Of a stretch of DNA of 64,000 nucleotides, positions 17,850 through 25,963 are shown piece by piece. Both the position numbers and the translations under genes were made by a program. The stretch spans positions 4,172,501 through 4,236,500 of the forward strand of contig NZ_CP091430.1 of the NCBI RefSeq assembly GCF_024734895.1. The letters are read 5' to 3'. How positions within the stretch are numbered: position 1 is the stretch's first letter; each line of letters starts with the position of its first letter. The notes beneath the pieces were generated by a model. That model saw only the letters and a list, made by a program, of their open reading frames with translations. It was not told where the DNA came from and did not search any database. This DNA comes from Paenibacillus spongiae (GTDB lineage: Bacteria > Bacillota > Bacilli > Paenibacillales > Paenibacillaceae).

Positions 17850-18272
17850 ATGAGTAAGCCGCGCACGTGCAGAGTTGTCCGGTCTGCGAGGAGTTATCGG
17901 GGGAAGCAAGGGTTGGATTACGGTGAGGCAATATCCAAGGAAACGGTCGGTTCCGAAGGAATCTGTATGCTTCTGCTGACGATTCCTCCCGGAAGCCGGG
18001 CGAAGGCACATATGCACGAAAATCACGAAACCGCCATCTACGTGCTGCATGGGAAATCGGCCATGTGGTATGGCGAAAATCTGAACCAGCATATGGAGGT
18101 CGAAGCCGGCGATTTCGTCTTTATACCGGCCGGCACCCCCCATTTGCCCTATAATCCGAACGATTCGGAGCCATGTACGGCAATCATCGCGCGTACGGAT
18201 CCCAATGAACAAGAAAGCGTCGTGCTGCTCCCGGACCTCGACGACATCTGGAACCGCAATGAGCTGGACTGA
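17850..18272 (+). CDS. Cupin-domain protein
   Basis: 140 residues from ATG 17850, with GGAGGTG 8 bases upstream. One cupin barrel: motif 1 H-M-H-E-N-H-E-T (near 62-69) supplies the metal-binding His/Glu, G near 76, and motif 2 is P-A-G-T-P-H (near 106-111). Small single-cupin proteins are often isomerases, dioxygenases or sugar-binding proteins; the substrate cannot be read from sequence. It stands alone, converging on the next gene with only 9 bases between stops. Confidence 0.8.
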   Translation: MSKPRTCRVVRSARSYRGKQGLDYGEAISKETVGSEGICMLLLTIPPGSRAKAHMHENHETAIYVLHGKSAMWYGENLNQHMEVEAGDFVFIPAGTPHLPYNPNDSEPCTAIIARTDPNEQESVVLLPDLDDIWNRNELD

Positions 18273-18281
18273 GGCTTCGTT

Positions 18282-18809
18282 TCAGCGTTCTTTCCTTCGA
18301 CGCATCCAGACGATCACGGCCGCAATTCCGATACAAGCACCACTTATGCTCCATAGTATTTGGAGCGTGTAATTAGAAGGCTCCGGTGTTTCGGCAGCTG
18401 GCTTTAACGTCATCTTATTCGGATCTAGAAAAGCCTGCTTATCCGCCGATACATCGACTGCGAATACGGTGGGAGAACACAGCGGAACAGTCCATTCTGA
18501 TTCTTTTTTCTTCAGAAAAAACAGATATTCGCCGCCCGGCTGACTCGGTCCCGACACCGAGCCCCATGTGGCGTCCTCATTCACGGTAATGCGATCCACC
18601 TCGACCCCCTTATAGCTTTCTAGCACGTTCACATGTAGCCGGTTGACCGGACCGTCTTCCTCCACTTTCTCCACAGCGGCAAGAATAACGCCGTCATAGA
18701 CGGCATACTCCTCTTCGAACGAAGCATCCCTCTTCGCGCAGTCTAGTGCGGAGGCAGAAGATGGTAACACGACAACCAACAGCAATAGTGACCATATCCA
18801 TCTTTTCAT
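18282..18809 (-). CDS. Secreted, C-terminally anchored TIMP/netrin-like protein
   Basis: 175 residues. Signal peptide 1-21 (cleavage after SASA) leaves a mature protein beginning LDCAK. A beta-rich domain follows (V-N-V-L-E-S-Y-K-G, G-G-E-Y-L-F-F-L, then L-C-S-P-T), and a membrane helix at about 150-168 ends in RRRKER. The order N-terminal Cys, OB-like strands, second Cys is typical of bacterial TIMP/NTR-like domains. It is probably displayed outside the membrane. Function unknown. The ribosome binding site is GGCGGTG. Confidence 0.6.
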   Translation of the reverse strand: MKRWIWSLLLLVVVLPSSASALDCAKRDASFEEEYAVYDGVILAAVEKVEEDGPVNRLHVNVLESYKGVEVDRITVNEDATWGSVSGPSQPGGEYLFFLKKKESEWTVPLCSPTVFAVDVSADKQAFLDPNKMTLKPAAETPEPSNYTLQILWSISGACIGIAAVIVWMRRRKER

Positions 18810-18941
18810 GATTGCACCGCCTTTGGTACAAGAGACGACAGCATCGAAGCTATTGTTGCATCTCGGGGCACAAAAAACTTCTCCTTCGCGTAGAAAGCAA
18901 AGTTAACGCATTTTATTTAATGCAGCTAAATATTAATGTGC

Positions 18942-18987
18942 AAAAAGACCCTGAATCTCCGCCATGTTTGGCGCAAGGTTCAGGGTC
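18942..18987 (-). terminator. Terminator after fnr
   Basis: GACCCTGAA (18947-18955) pairs with TTCAGGGTC (18979-18987), with an inner GCCA/TGGC stem and TTTTTG on the minus strand. Confidence 0.8.
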
Positions 18988-19006
18988 CGCTTTCAGTCAT
19001 GAGATG

Positions 19007-19717
19007 CTACATCCTGCATATTGCCTTCGGACAATTCTCGCAGTGACAAATGTCTCGCAAATAGTTAATATCATTAATAATCACGTAACCGTCATTATTT
19101 TCAATGACTTGATCCTTCTTCAAATCGCCCAGCATGCGATTGACGCTTTCGCGCGTTGCGCCGATCATATCCGCCATCTCGGTATTGTTCATCTTCAGCC
19201 CGATATGGATGCGGCCGTCCTTCTCCGTTCCATACGAATTGCCAAGCCGTATGAGAAGCGAACAAAGCGCCCCGGTCTTGCCGAACATCATCAGGTCACG
19301 GAATTTGGTCTGTGTCATCCGGTGCATAAGCCCCATCCACTTCATAAATTCAAGCGCCAGATCGGAATGCTGCCACAGCAGAACCTCGAGATCCTTGCGC
19401 TGAATTACGCCGATCCTGCTATTCTCGGTCACTTCGGCACTGAAATTATGTACCGAGTCTTGGAAGGGATCCATCTGTCCGACCAGATCCCCCTGCTGGT
19501 GCAGATACATCGTGAAAACTCTCCCGCTATCGGAGGTTTTCGTTGTCCGAACCCGTCCCTGAATGATAAAGAACAGCTTATCGGCAGCATCGCTTTCACG
19601 GAACAAATACGAGCCTTTCTCCATGTTTCGCGTATACATAATGCTTTTCAGCTTCTCATAGCTATCTTCTGACAGGACAGGAACGATTCCTTCCATCTTA
19701 TTCATCAATGTTTCCAT
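19007..19717 (-). CDS. fnr: Fnr oxygen-sensing transcription regulator (Bacillus type)
   Basis: 236 residues: cyclic-nucleotide-binding-like N-domain, dimer helix and CRP-type helix-turn-helix (recognition helix R189-E190...R194). As in B. subtilis Fnr, the cysteine cluster is at the C-terminus: C226-x2-C229-x4-C234, plus an extra C224. D141, the fourth [4Fe-4S] ligand in B. subtilis, is at the same number. It should activate anaerobic genes at TGTGA-N6-TCACA-type boxes, which are found upstream of the hemerythrin-like gene and mobA next door. Its promoter lies inside a 14-bp inverted repeat. ATG 19717 has no strong ribosome binding site; ATG 19705 is an alternative. Confidence 0.9.
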   Translation of the reverse strand: METLMNKMEGIVPVLSEDSYEKLKSIMYTRNMEKGSYLFRESDAADKLFFIIQGRVRTTKTSDSGRVFTMYLHQQGDLVGQMDPFQDSVHNFSAEVTENSRIGVIQRKDLEVLLWQHSDLALEFMKWMGLMHRMTQTKFRDLMMFGKTGALCSLLIRLGNSYGTEKDGRIHIGLKMNNTEMADMIGATRESVNRMLGDLKKDQVIENNDGYVIINDINYLRDICHCENCPKAICRM

Positions 19718-19723
19718 CCGAAC

Positions 19724-19780
19724 ATTCCCCGCTTCCGTACGATCTGATTGCTTCTATCATAACGTGCGGAGGCGGGGAAT
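19724..19780. promoter_or_regulatory. 14-bp inverted repeat flanking the fnr -10 box
   Basis: ATTCCCCGCTTCCG (19724-19737) and CGGAGGCGGGGAAT (19767-19780) are inverted copies with one mismatch. A TATGAT -10-like box on the minus strand lies between them, so the repeat may be an operator clasping the fnr promoter. Further GGGGA repeats lie just beyond, near 19790-19825. Confidence 0.5.
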
Positions 19781-19859
19781 GATATCGGGGACTACACTGA
19801 AAAATCCCCTACCTACTCCCCTATTGCACAGCAAAGCCACCCCTATGCTGATCTTCCGT

Positions 19860-20519
19860 CTAACCCGACGTACTCCATAAGCTTTCTTCTCTCTCTGTCT
19901 GAGCATGCAAATTCGCTGCATCAAATTCCATCGTCACCCGTTCATAATCCACATAGGTATGAACCTCAGTAACGAACCGGCTGTCGATCGGTCTGCCCTG
20001 GAACAACGACTCCTCCATCTCGCACCACTGCAGCTCATTTAACAGCGATGTCATTGTTTCATATCCGGAATCCAACAATCCGCCGATGATCTCCGAGCAG
20101 CGCTTCTCATAGATGCCATGGAACGGTGTGAGACAATGCGCAACTCTTGGGATGGCGGCATCGCAGTCCTCCTTCATCGATGTCAGCATGAGCTGAGCAG
20201 CCGTAGCCGATATGTAGGGCATATGACACCCGACGACCCAGGTATGCGTATTCTTAGCAAGCGACAGGCCGGCGTGCATGCCGCTTAAGGCACCTTTGCC
20301 AGGATAATAATCTGTAATAATCCGTACTCCGCGATCGACCGACCGCATCAGCGGAAAAGGATCGTTCGTGACGATAATCAAGTCGTTGCAGCACTTTCGC
20401 ATTTCGTTCAGCTGTCGTTCAAGAAACGTCTTCGAACCGAGTTTAAGCAGCGCCCGGTTCTTCCCTTCCATCCCTCGGTTATCCCCGCCTGCCAATATTA
20501 CACCGGACAGCAAAGGCAT
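19860..20519 (-). CDS. mobA: Molybdenum cofactor guanylyltransferase (MobA-like)
   Basis: 219 residues. The nucleotide-binding start VILAGGDNRGMEGKNRALLK is near 7-26, and the D-P-F and G-K-G-A-L-S-G-M-H-A-G segments match MobA. MobA links GMP to molybdopterin for nitrate reductase-type enzymes. The usual C-D-M/T-P metal motif reads C-H-M-P here: H99 replaces the Mg-binding Asp through a single GAT-to-CAT-type change. That raises doubt about activity or points to a different role. The gene follows an Fnr-box-like site and sits between fnr and the hemerythrin-like gene. Confidence 0.8.
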   Translation of the reverse strand: MPLLSGVILAGGDNRGMEGKNRALLKLGSKTFLERQLNEMRKCCNDLIIVTNDPFPLMRSVDRGVRIITDYYPGKGALSGMHAGLSLAKNTHTWVVGCHMPYISATAAQLMLTSMKEDCDAAIPRVAHCLTPFHGIYEKRCSEIIGGLLDSGYETMTSLLNELQWCEMEESLFQGRPIDSRFVTEVHTYVDYERVTMEFDAANLHAQTEREESLWSTSG

Positions 20520-20611
20520 CGCTCCCTTCCAAGCAGCTATTCGCCATGAACGAATCGCGGCTTATTCCTGCCTTTCTGATCCTATGGTAAGCCAGCCGGA
20601 CGGGGACGGGC

Positions 20612-20627
20612 TATGATTTTCGTCACA
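20612..20627 (-). promoter_or_regulatory. Candidate Fnr box upstream of mobA
   Basis: On the minus strand TGTGA-CGAAAA-TCATA: one half-site is perfect and the other has one mismatch to TCACA. It is centred about 41 bases upstream of a start point implied by TACCAT (20584-20589), the class II activator arrangement. Confidence 0.5.
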
Positions 20628-20707
20628 AAGCTGCAACATATCTATGAGAAAGCCAGCCTGCGTCACATCCGTTCGCATAAGCTGGCCGTGTTCTTGGTTC
20701 CATACCG

Positions 20708-21277
20708 TCAAGAAAATAAATAATCGATATCCGTTAAAATTTCACTCATGAGCGGAAAGAGCAGCTCCTCTTCCATATGGAAGTGGCCCTTCAAGATTAA
20801 ACAGCCTTGCGTCAAATGGTCCGTTGCCTGCTTCAGCTGCCCCGCCATCTGGATATCGTAACGTTCCGCCCCCCGCTTCAGCCTGCTAAGCATGGAGCCG
20901 CTGAGCTCCAGGAACGAATCGAAGAACTGCAGCGCGAGCTCATGATCCTTCTCCAGCACCCAGATGGATGGCATTATCGTAGGCTCGATCTTCTTATTGA
21001 AGTAGTTCATGACAATCGGAAACAGCTCTTGATCCTCCCACTTCGCATGACGGTCGAGCTCATCTAACAATTTGGACGAGTCGGTTCGGAGCTGGTCCAG
21101 CAATTGGAACATGCCCGCCCCCGCAGCTGCTGCGGAAGTACTCACGCTCAGCTCGTATAATGCGTCAACCTTTTTCTTCAAGCGGTCATGATCCGACTTC
21201 AATTGAATGACGAGCAGCAGGAATGCGCTTGTTCGCGCGGAATCGAGCGGTTCAAGCTCAGCTTCAATCTTCATCAT
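20708..21277 (-). CDS. Hemerythrin-like HHE-domain protein
   Basis: 189 residues, mostly four long helices with the iron-ligand pattern: H30 (K-S-D-H-D), H77 region (D-R-H-A-K-W-E-D-Q-E-L-F-P), a second E-K-D-H near 110, and H-F-H-M-E-E-E-L-L-F-P near 167. Such proteins bind a di-iron centre and act in NO or O2 handling or in iron-sulphur repair (YtfE/ScdA relatives), but the N-terminal ScdA domain is missing. A perfect Fnr box precedes it. It lies between mobA and nreB in a nitrate-respiration regulatory block, so a role against NO is plausible. Confidence 0.8.
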   Translation of the reverse strand: MMKIEAELEPLDSARTSAFLLLVIQLKSDHDRLKKKVDALYELSVSTSAAAAGAGMFQLLDQLRTDSSKLLDELDRHAKWEDQELFPIVMNYFNKKIEPTIMPSIWVLEKDHELALQFFDSFLELSGSMLSRLKRGAERYDIQMAGQLKQATDHLTQGCLILKGHFHMEEELLFPLMSEILTDIDYLFS

Positions 21278-21348
21278 CGTTACCGTCCCCCTTAAGTTTA
21301 GTCCGCAAACCTATGAGAATACTGTAAGCGATGAACGGATGAGCCTGC

Positions 21349-21364
21349 AGTGAAATGAATCACA
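21349..21364 (-). promoter_or_regulatory. Fnr box for the hemerythrin-like gene
   Basis: On the minus strand TGTGA-TTCATT-TCACT, an exact match to the B. subtilis Fnr consensus TGTGA-N6-TCACT. It overlaps the stop codon of nreB. TACAGT (21321-21326) is a plausible -10 box about 33 bases downstream of the box centre, which places the box near -41 (class II). Confidence 0.75.
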
Positions 21365-22478
21365 CCCGCTGTTTCATTATTGTGAAGGTGATAACCGTCC
21401 CCTCATCGGGTGCGGAGACAAGCTCGAATCGTCCGCCTACCACTCTTGCCCGCTCTTCCATGCTGAATAATCCGACTCCGCTGCTCCTAACCGTCGTATC
21501 GAAGCCGTTACCGCGATCGGCAATTCGCGTCACCACCTCGGTCTCCGATTCGACGATTGACACCTCCGCGTCGGAGACGTCCGCATACTTGGCGATATTC
21601 GTCAGCGCTTCTTGAATAATACGGTAGATAGCCGTCTCGGCCTGCGGCTGCAGCCGATTGCGCAGATTGCAGCTCAGCGCCACCTGTATGCCATAATGAG
21701 TGCTGAAGTTATCGATGTAAGAACGAAGCGCCGGAACAACCCCGAGATCATCCAATACCGATGGCCGCATCTGCCAGGCCAAACCCCGCACTTCCTCCAT
21801 GATGGCAACGATATGGTTCCTCACCTGCCCAAGCTGCTCCGTATTCGCGTCCTTGGCGGAAGTAATACGATCCATCTGGATCAGCAGCGAGAAGAGGCTT
21901 TGTCCGATCCCGTCATGAAGCTCGCGCGAGAACCTGCGGCGTTCCTCCTCTTGAATGCGCATCACCTGCGCAACCATATGCTGCAGGTCCTCCTCGACCT
22001 TCTTCAGTCTCGTAACCTCGTTGCGGATCGCCAGAAACTGATAGGGCTGTCCAGCCTCGTCCAGAAAGGGAACAATCGTCGTATGAACCCAATAATTGCT
22101 TCCGTCCTTCGCCCGGTTCTTTATATCTCCCGTCCACACGTTACCGGAAATAATCGTCGTCCACAGACCCTTCATAAATTCCTTGCCGTGGTAGCCGGAA
22201 TTAATAATGCGATGATCCTTCCCGATCAATTCCTCGCGATTGTACATGGATATCTGGCAAAATTTATCGTTCACGTAGATGATCCTGCCCTTGCGGTCCG
22301 TAACGGCCACAATGGAGGATTCATCAAGCGCATATTTCACGTCTGCCAGCTGCTTCAAGGAATCCTTCAGATCTTGGCGGAAATCGTTATCTCCGATTTG
22401 TTCTTCCAGTCGTGTAAGCAGCCCTTTGACATGCGGGCCGATTAATTCGGATTCGGTGCGGTCCCATGAATTATTCAT
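21360..22478 (-). CDS. nreB: NreB-like sensor histidine kinase with PAS domain lacking the Fe-S cysteines
   Basis: 372 residues. PAS domain about 50-160, then HisKA_3 with phospho-acceptor H188 ([12 protein letters not shown]) and the ATPase domain ([29 protein letters not shown]). This is the NreB/NarX-type kinase partnered with NreC. Staphylococcal NreB binds an oxygen-sensitive [4Fe-4S] cluster through four PAS cysteines; here only one cysteine lies in the PAS region (C74), so no such cluster can form. It overlaps nreC by 8 bases. Cytoplasmic: no membrane helix is seen. Confidence 0.8.
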   Translation of the reverse strand: MNNSWDRTESELIGPHVKGLLTRLEEQIGDNDFRQDLKDSLKQLADVKYALDESSIVAVTDRKGRIIYVNDKFCQISMYNREELIGKDHRIINSGYHGKEFMKGLWTTIISGNVWTGDIKNRAKDGSNYWVHTTIVPFLDEAGQPYQFLAIRNEVTRLKKVEEDLQHMVAQVMRIQEEERRRFSRELHDGIGQSLFSLLIQMDRITSAKDANTEQLGQVRNHIVAIMEEVRGLAWQMRPSVLDDLGVVPALRSYIDNFSTHYGIQVALSCNLRNRLQPQAETAIYRIIQEALTNIAKYADVSDAEVSIVESETEVVTRIADRGNGFDTTVRSSGVGLFSMEERARVVGGRFELVSAPDEGTVITFTIMKQRV

Positions 22479-23124
22479 AATTCAACAGCCCCTTTTTCAC
22501 CGCGTATTTGATCAAGTCCGGCCTGGTGCGCAGCCCAAGCTTCTCCATTACATTGCTCTTATGCGTTTCGACCGTCTTCACGCTGATGAACAGCTGTTCG
22601 GCGATTTCCTTGTTCGCATAGCCCTTGGCTGTCAGCGACAAAATTTCCTTCTCCCGGGCAGTGAGCGTCTCGTAATGATCCGGGCTGTAACCCCCCTGAA
22701 GACGCTCCATGTATTCACTCATGAGCCGCTTCGTTGCTGTCGGATAGAGGTAAGCATTCCCTTCCGCCACCGTCCGGATCGCGGATACCAGCTCCTCATG
22801 AGGCGCACTCTTCAGCACATAACCGGATGCCCCGGCTTGTATCGCCCGGAACAGATATTCGTCATCGTCATGCATCGTTAAGATAAGGACGGCCGTATCC
22901 GGCAGAAGTTGATGGAGCTCCTTCGCCGCGGTCAGCCCATCCTTCCCGTGCGGCATGCTAAGGTCCATTAAAACAACATGAGGCCTTAGAGAAGTGGCGA
23001 GCCGTATCGCTTCGTCACCCTCCGAGGCCTCTCCTACGACTGTCATATCCACTTTCTCGCTTAAGAGGAGCCGCAATCCGGAACGGACCACAGCGTGATC
23101 ATCGACAATAATAATTTGAATCAA
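22471..23124 (-). CDS. nreC: NreC-like response regulator (receiver + LuxR DNA-binding domain)
   Basis: 217 residues from TTG 23124 ([10 protein letters not shown]), with GGGGTG 7 bases upstream. The frame is open 25 codons further but without a site. The receiver has D8/D9, phospho-acceptor D54 (VLMDLSMP) and a late conserved K. The C-terminal LuxR helix-turn-helix starts with L-T-A-R-E-K-E-I-L near 150. NreC activates nitrate and nitrite reductase genes in staphylococci. The stop overlaps the nreB start by 8 bases, and nreA is 43 bases upstream. Confidence 0.85.
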   Translation of the reverse strand: MIQIIIVDDHAVVRSGLRLLLSEKVDMTVVGEASEGDEAIRLATSLRPHVVLMDLSMPHGKDGLTAAKELHQLLPDTAVLILTMHDDDEYLFRAIQAGASGYVLKSAPHEELVSAIRTVAEGNAYLYPTATKRLMSEYMERLQGGYSPDHYETLTAREKEILSLTAKGYANKEIAEQLFISVKTVETHKSNVMEKLGLRTRPDLIKYAVKKGLLNYE

Positions 23125-23167
23125 TGTGCTACACCCCGGTTCATTGAACGTTATTCCCATTATTATA

Positions 23168-23644
23168 TCAATTGTTGTCGCCTGATGGGAAGTCCGCATT
23201 CAACCAGGATGAGAATGCGCTTGCATAACGCAAGCCTGTCTCGATATCGGAAGGCGCATAGTCCGCACCCGTACGCCTGCCCATTAGCAAGACGCGGGCG
23301 ACGGCTGTCGAAGCGTCTGATCCTGCGACCGGGAAAGCAACGGCTTCCTGCAGCTGCTCCGCCAACATTACAGGACAATCCGGTGCGGAATTCATCCCGC
23401 TGTCCTTGCCGCGCCGCGAATGACACATGATGCCCAAACGTCGCACCATGCCTGCCAAGCCGATCCCGGCCTTAATGGTCATCTTGCCGACCCGATCATT
23501 GCGGTTACCGCTTATAACCGTCCACTTCATCGTCCCTTGAAGATTGAAAGCTTCGGCTAATGCGGCAAATTGACTTCCGGTCTCGATACGAAATTGTTCC
23601 AACAGTTCCGCCCGGGTTCGATATTCTGCAAGTGTCATGCTCAT
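23168..23644 (-). CDS. nreA: NreA-like GAF-domain nitrate sensor
   Basis: 158 residues from ATG 23644, with GAAGGGA about 10 bases upstream. A single GAF domain covers nearly the whole protein (K-W-T-V-I-S-G-N-R-N-D-R near 37-48; I-K-A-G-I-G-L-A-G-M-V near 55-65; a hydrophobic A-F-P-V strand). In staphylococci NreA binds nitrate and restrains NreB. The order nreA-nreB-nreC is kept here with A first and B last (A, C, B in transcription order). The N-terminal frame extension upstream of 23644 has no ribosome binding site. Confidence 0.75.
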   Translation of the reverse strand: MSMTLAEYRTRAELLEQFRIETGSQFAALAEAFNLQGTMKWTVISGNRNDRVGKMTIKAGIGLAGMVRRLGIMCHSRRGKDSGMNSAPDCPVMLAEQLQEAVAFPVAGSDASTAVARVLLMGRRTGADYAPSDIETGLRYASAFSSWLNADFPSGDNN

Positions 23645-23722
23645 TTGTACCCGTCCCTTCGTGACACGCCACGCCCATTTCTCTTCTTCTATTGTAGCGA
23701 AGCAAGCGGCCGTTGTAAGTCG

Positions 23723-23734
23723 GGGAATACCCTG
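23723..23734. promoter_or_regulatory. NreC-type GC-rich palindrome upstream of nreA
   Basis: On the minus strand AGGG-TATT-CCCC, which fits the T(A/G)GGGN4CCC(A/C) pattern reported for staphylococcal NreC except at the first base. It lies 79-90 bases upstream of nreA and could be an autoregulatory site. Confidence 0.35.
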
Positions 23735-23771
23735 AAAAGCGAGTCGGGGGATCAGGCGCCCATCACGTTGG

Positions 23772-24389
23772 TCAGTCCAGTATAACTTCCTTGCTTGGAT
23801 CATGCAGAAATTCGAACATCGTCCGAAGCTGTTTCAACGTATTTCTTTCTTGCGACAGCTCCGGCAGCTCGTTTTCGCCAAAAAAACCGACTTCGCTCGT
23901 CTCAAGCCCTTCCTTGGCAGAACCGCCAATGATTCGGCATTCGATAAAAATTTTGTAGACGTGGTACAGCTCAGGCGGATGGCCGTGCTTCTTCTTGTCC
24001 AGAACCGCCAGAAGCCGGACAGGCGCAGCTTCGAATCCGGATTCCTCCATAATCTCTTTCACGGCAACTTCAGAGGGCGAATAGCCGATATCGGCCCAGC
24101 CTCCCGGAAGTGCCCAAGCGCCGTCAATTTTCTCGCGTACCAGAAGGATTTTGTCATCTTGAAAAATAACGCCGCGAATATCAACCTTGGGTGTCGCGTA
24201 TCCGCTCTCGCTCGCAAACACAAGCCCCACTTGATGCTTGTCCATCAAGGTATAGTTCGATGCGATATCGATGCTTAGCTCTCTAAGCGCTTCATAACGT
24301 TCGGCGTCATACGGATCTTTCGTATACGTGAGCCCGATTTGGGCGATGGATTGAATTTGTTTTGCCCATTCCAGCCATTTATATTCCAT
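23772..24389 (-). CDS. NUDIX hydrolase with N-terminal NUDIX_N domain
   Basis: 205 residues from ATG 24389, with AAGGAGGT 7 bases upstream. The N-terminal part (W-L-E-W-A-K-Q-I-Q-S-I-A-Q, about 4-65) is the helical domain typical of ADP-ribose/NADH-type Firmicute NUDIX enzymes. The NUDIX box follows (G-G-W-A-D-I-G through K-E-I-M-E-E-S-G-F, about 105-128) with the REUXEE glutamates as K-E-I-M-E-E. It would cleave a nucleoside diphosphate linked to another group. It lies just upstream of nreA in the same direction, separated by 127 bases. Confidence 0.85.
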   Translation of the reverse strand: MEYKWLEWAKQIQSIAQIGLTYTKDPYDAERYEALRELSIDIASNYTLMDKHQVGLVFASESGYATPKVDIRGVIFQDDKILLVREKIDGAWALPGGWADIGYSPSEVAVKEIMEESGFEAAPVRLLAVLDKKKHGHPPELYHVYKIFIECRIIGGSAKEGLETSEVGFFGENELPELSQERNTLKQLRTMFEFLHDPSKEVILD

Positions 24390-24504
24390 TACCATACCTC
24401 CTTCCGCCAAACCAAACCATACCAGACCGAACCTATGCCAATCTGTGTAGGCAGCCTGATTGACGTTCGCGATCACTTATTAGAAAAGTTATTGGCGCAG
24501 CGAA

Positions 24505-24526
24505 AACCCGCTCTAGCGAGCGGGTT
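24505..24526 (-). terminator. Terminator after the aldo/keto reductase
   Basis: AACCCGCTC-GCTA-GAGCGGGTT followed by TTCGC on the minus strand, 22 bases past the stop. Confidence 0.75.
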
Positions 24527-24548
24527 AGTACGAGATAACTAGCCGTTC

Positions 24549-25469
24549 TTATCGATTCCAGGTTTGCGGATGATCGTCCTCTGTCAGTTCTGCGGCTGCA
24601 GCGTTTGCCGTCACCTGATCCGGATTTTTGCAGCCGGGAATAACGGCCGTAACCGCCGGATGCTTCAAGCACCAAGCCAGCGCCCACGAGGCCATGTCTA
24701 CGCCAGCCGGCACTTCTTCCTGCTGAATGCGCTGCACCTCTCTTAGCTTGCGCTCCGTGCTCTCCTTCTCGTGGCGATGCCGGACATCGGTTGCGTCGAA
24801 GACCGCACCGGGCTTGTACTTCCCGCTCAGGTAGCCGCTGGCTAACGGTACGCGGGCGAGAACGCCCAGATCCTGCCGCTCGCAGGAAGCGAACACTTCC
24901 TCTTCGGGTACCCGGTCCAAGCGGTTATAGACGACTTGTATCGCTTGCGATCCCACTTCCGTCGATGCGTTCGTCTGATGAATATTGCCGTTGCTCCCGA
25001 TGGATGTGCCCAGATGACGAATTTTCCCGGCTTGAATCTGCTTATCGAGTATCGTCCATAAGTCATCATTATCGAAAGCCGCATCCGGCCCGGAATGAAA
25101 TTGATATAAGTCGATATATTCGGTCTGAAGCGCTTTTAACGACGCATCCAGCTGCTGGACGACGCTATCCGGCTTGTAATCGTCGGTTCTCGTGAAGCGT
25201 TCGTGAAAGTGATGGCCGAATTTCGTTGCGACCACCCAGTCTTCCCGGTTGCGCCGCGACAGATAGCTGCCGATAAACTTCTCCGACAAATGGTCGCCAT
25301 AACACTCTGCCGTATCGATCAGATTGATACCGAGCTCGGATGCCCGGTCCAATATCGCGTCCGCTTCCTCCTGCGTAAACTGCATGCCCCACTCGCCTCC
25401 GAACTGCCAGGTACCAACCCCGATAACGGAAACGCGCAGCTCTGTTTTGCCAAGTCTGCGATATTTCAT
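24549..25469 (-). CDS. Aldo/keto reductase
   Basis: 306 residues, a (beta/alpha)8 NADPH-dependent carbonyl reductase. The catalytic tetrad is complete: D52, Y57 (I-D-T-A-E-C-Y-G), K83 (A-T-K-F-G) and H125 (Y-Q-F-H). C-terminal cofactor residues appear in V-I-P-G-C-K-N-P-D-Q-V. Substrate unknown. ATG 25469 has GAAGGGAGAG upstream. Single-gene unit with its own terminator. Confidence 0.85.
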   Translation of the reverse strand: MKYRRLGKTELRVSVIGVGTWQFGGEWGMQFTQEEADAILDRASELGINLIDTAECYGDHLSEKFIGSYLSRRNREDWVVATKFGHHFHERFTRTDDYKPDSVVQQLDASLKALQTEYIDLYQFHSGPDAAFDNDDLWTILDKQIQAGKIRHLGTSIGSNGNIHQTNASTEVGSQAIQVVYNRLDRVPEEEVFASCERQDLGVLARVPLASGYLSGKYKPGAVFDATDVRHRHEKESTERKLREVQRIQQEEVPAGVDMASWALAWCLKHPAVTAVIPGCKNPDQVTANAAAAELTEDDHPQTWNR

Positions 25470-25613
25470 TATGAATCTCTCCCTTCATCCGTCGAATCTC
25501 GAATACAAGAAGAAGCGGCAGTCGCTGTATTAAAGCTAACGCCATTGCGAACTGAGTTCTTCCTTAGAAGTACAAGCCGAGTATCACGAAAACTTATACT
25601 TGTTTATATGATG

Positions 25614-25648
25614 CAAAAAGGCGGAACACCACAGAAGGCGTCCTGCCT
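25614..25648 (-). terminator. Probable terminator after the small hypothetical gene
   Basis: On the minus strand AGGC-A-GGA pairs imperfectly with TCC-GCCT, followed by TTTTTG. About 50 bases past the stop. The stem is weak. Confidence 0.4.
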
Positions 25649-25699
25649 ATGTATTCGATATGAATAGTCGAAACCCTTTAATTCTGTATACCCTTCCGT

Positions 25700-25963
25700 T
25701 CATCGTTCAATTGCGACGACATCGAGCGCGATCCCGTCTTCCAACGCATGCAGGTCCGCATCCTCGTACAAGGACTGCTTCACATCAAAGATCGACAGCT
25801 TAGGATCAACATAGAAAGTCGTTCCTCTATACGTGCATCGATCGAAATCGAAGGTACCCGAAGTAATAATGAGTATACAATTAATAAACGAGCAGCCGAT
25901 AAAATGAAAGCCGTCAAAAACAATCGTTTCATTCTCAAACACTTGATCCATTACGCGCTGCAT
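25700..25963 (-). CDS. Small pentapeptide-like hypothetical protein
   Basis: 87 residues from ATG 25963, with GGGAG about 10 bases upstream. The middle (F-D-G-F-H-F-I-G-C-S-F-I-N-C, then F-D-F-D-R-C-T-Y) has the alternating aromatic/Cys/Asn pattern of a short right-handed beta-helix, as in pentapeptide-repeat proteins, though with few turns. No signal peptide. Function unknown. It lies between the aldo/keto reductase and the alarmone synthetase, same direction. Confidence 0.55.
   Translation of the reverse strand: MQRVMDQVFENETIVFDGFHFIGCSFINCILIITSGTFDFDRCTYRGTTFYVDPKLSIFDVKQSLYEDADLHALEDGIALDVVAIER

Noticed and set aside
18812-19672. Plus-strand frame of 286 codons
   Set aside because: It is antisense to fnr, which has complete family motifs; the long frame is a codon-bias shadow.
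21612-22445. Plus-strand frame of 277 codons
   Set aside because: Antisense to nreB with no domain similarity of its own.
23645-23803. N-terminal extension of nreA by 53 codons
   Set aside because: No ribosome binding site at its start, and the GAF domain begins after ATG 23644.
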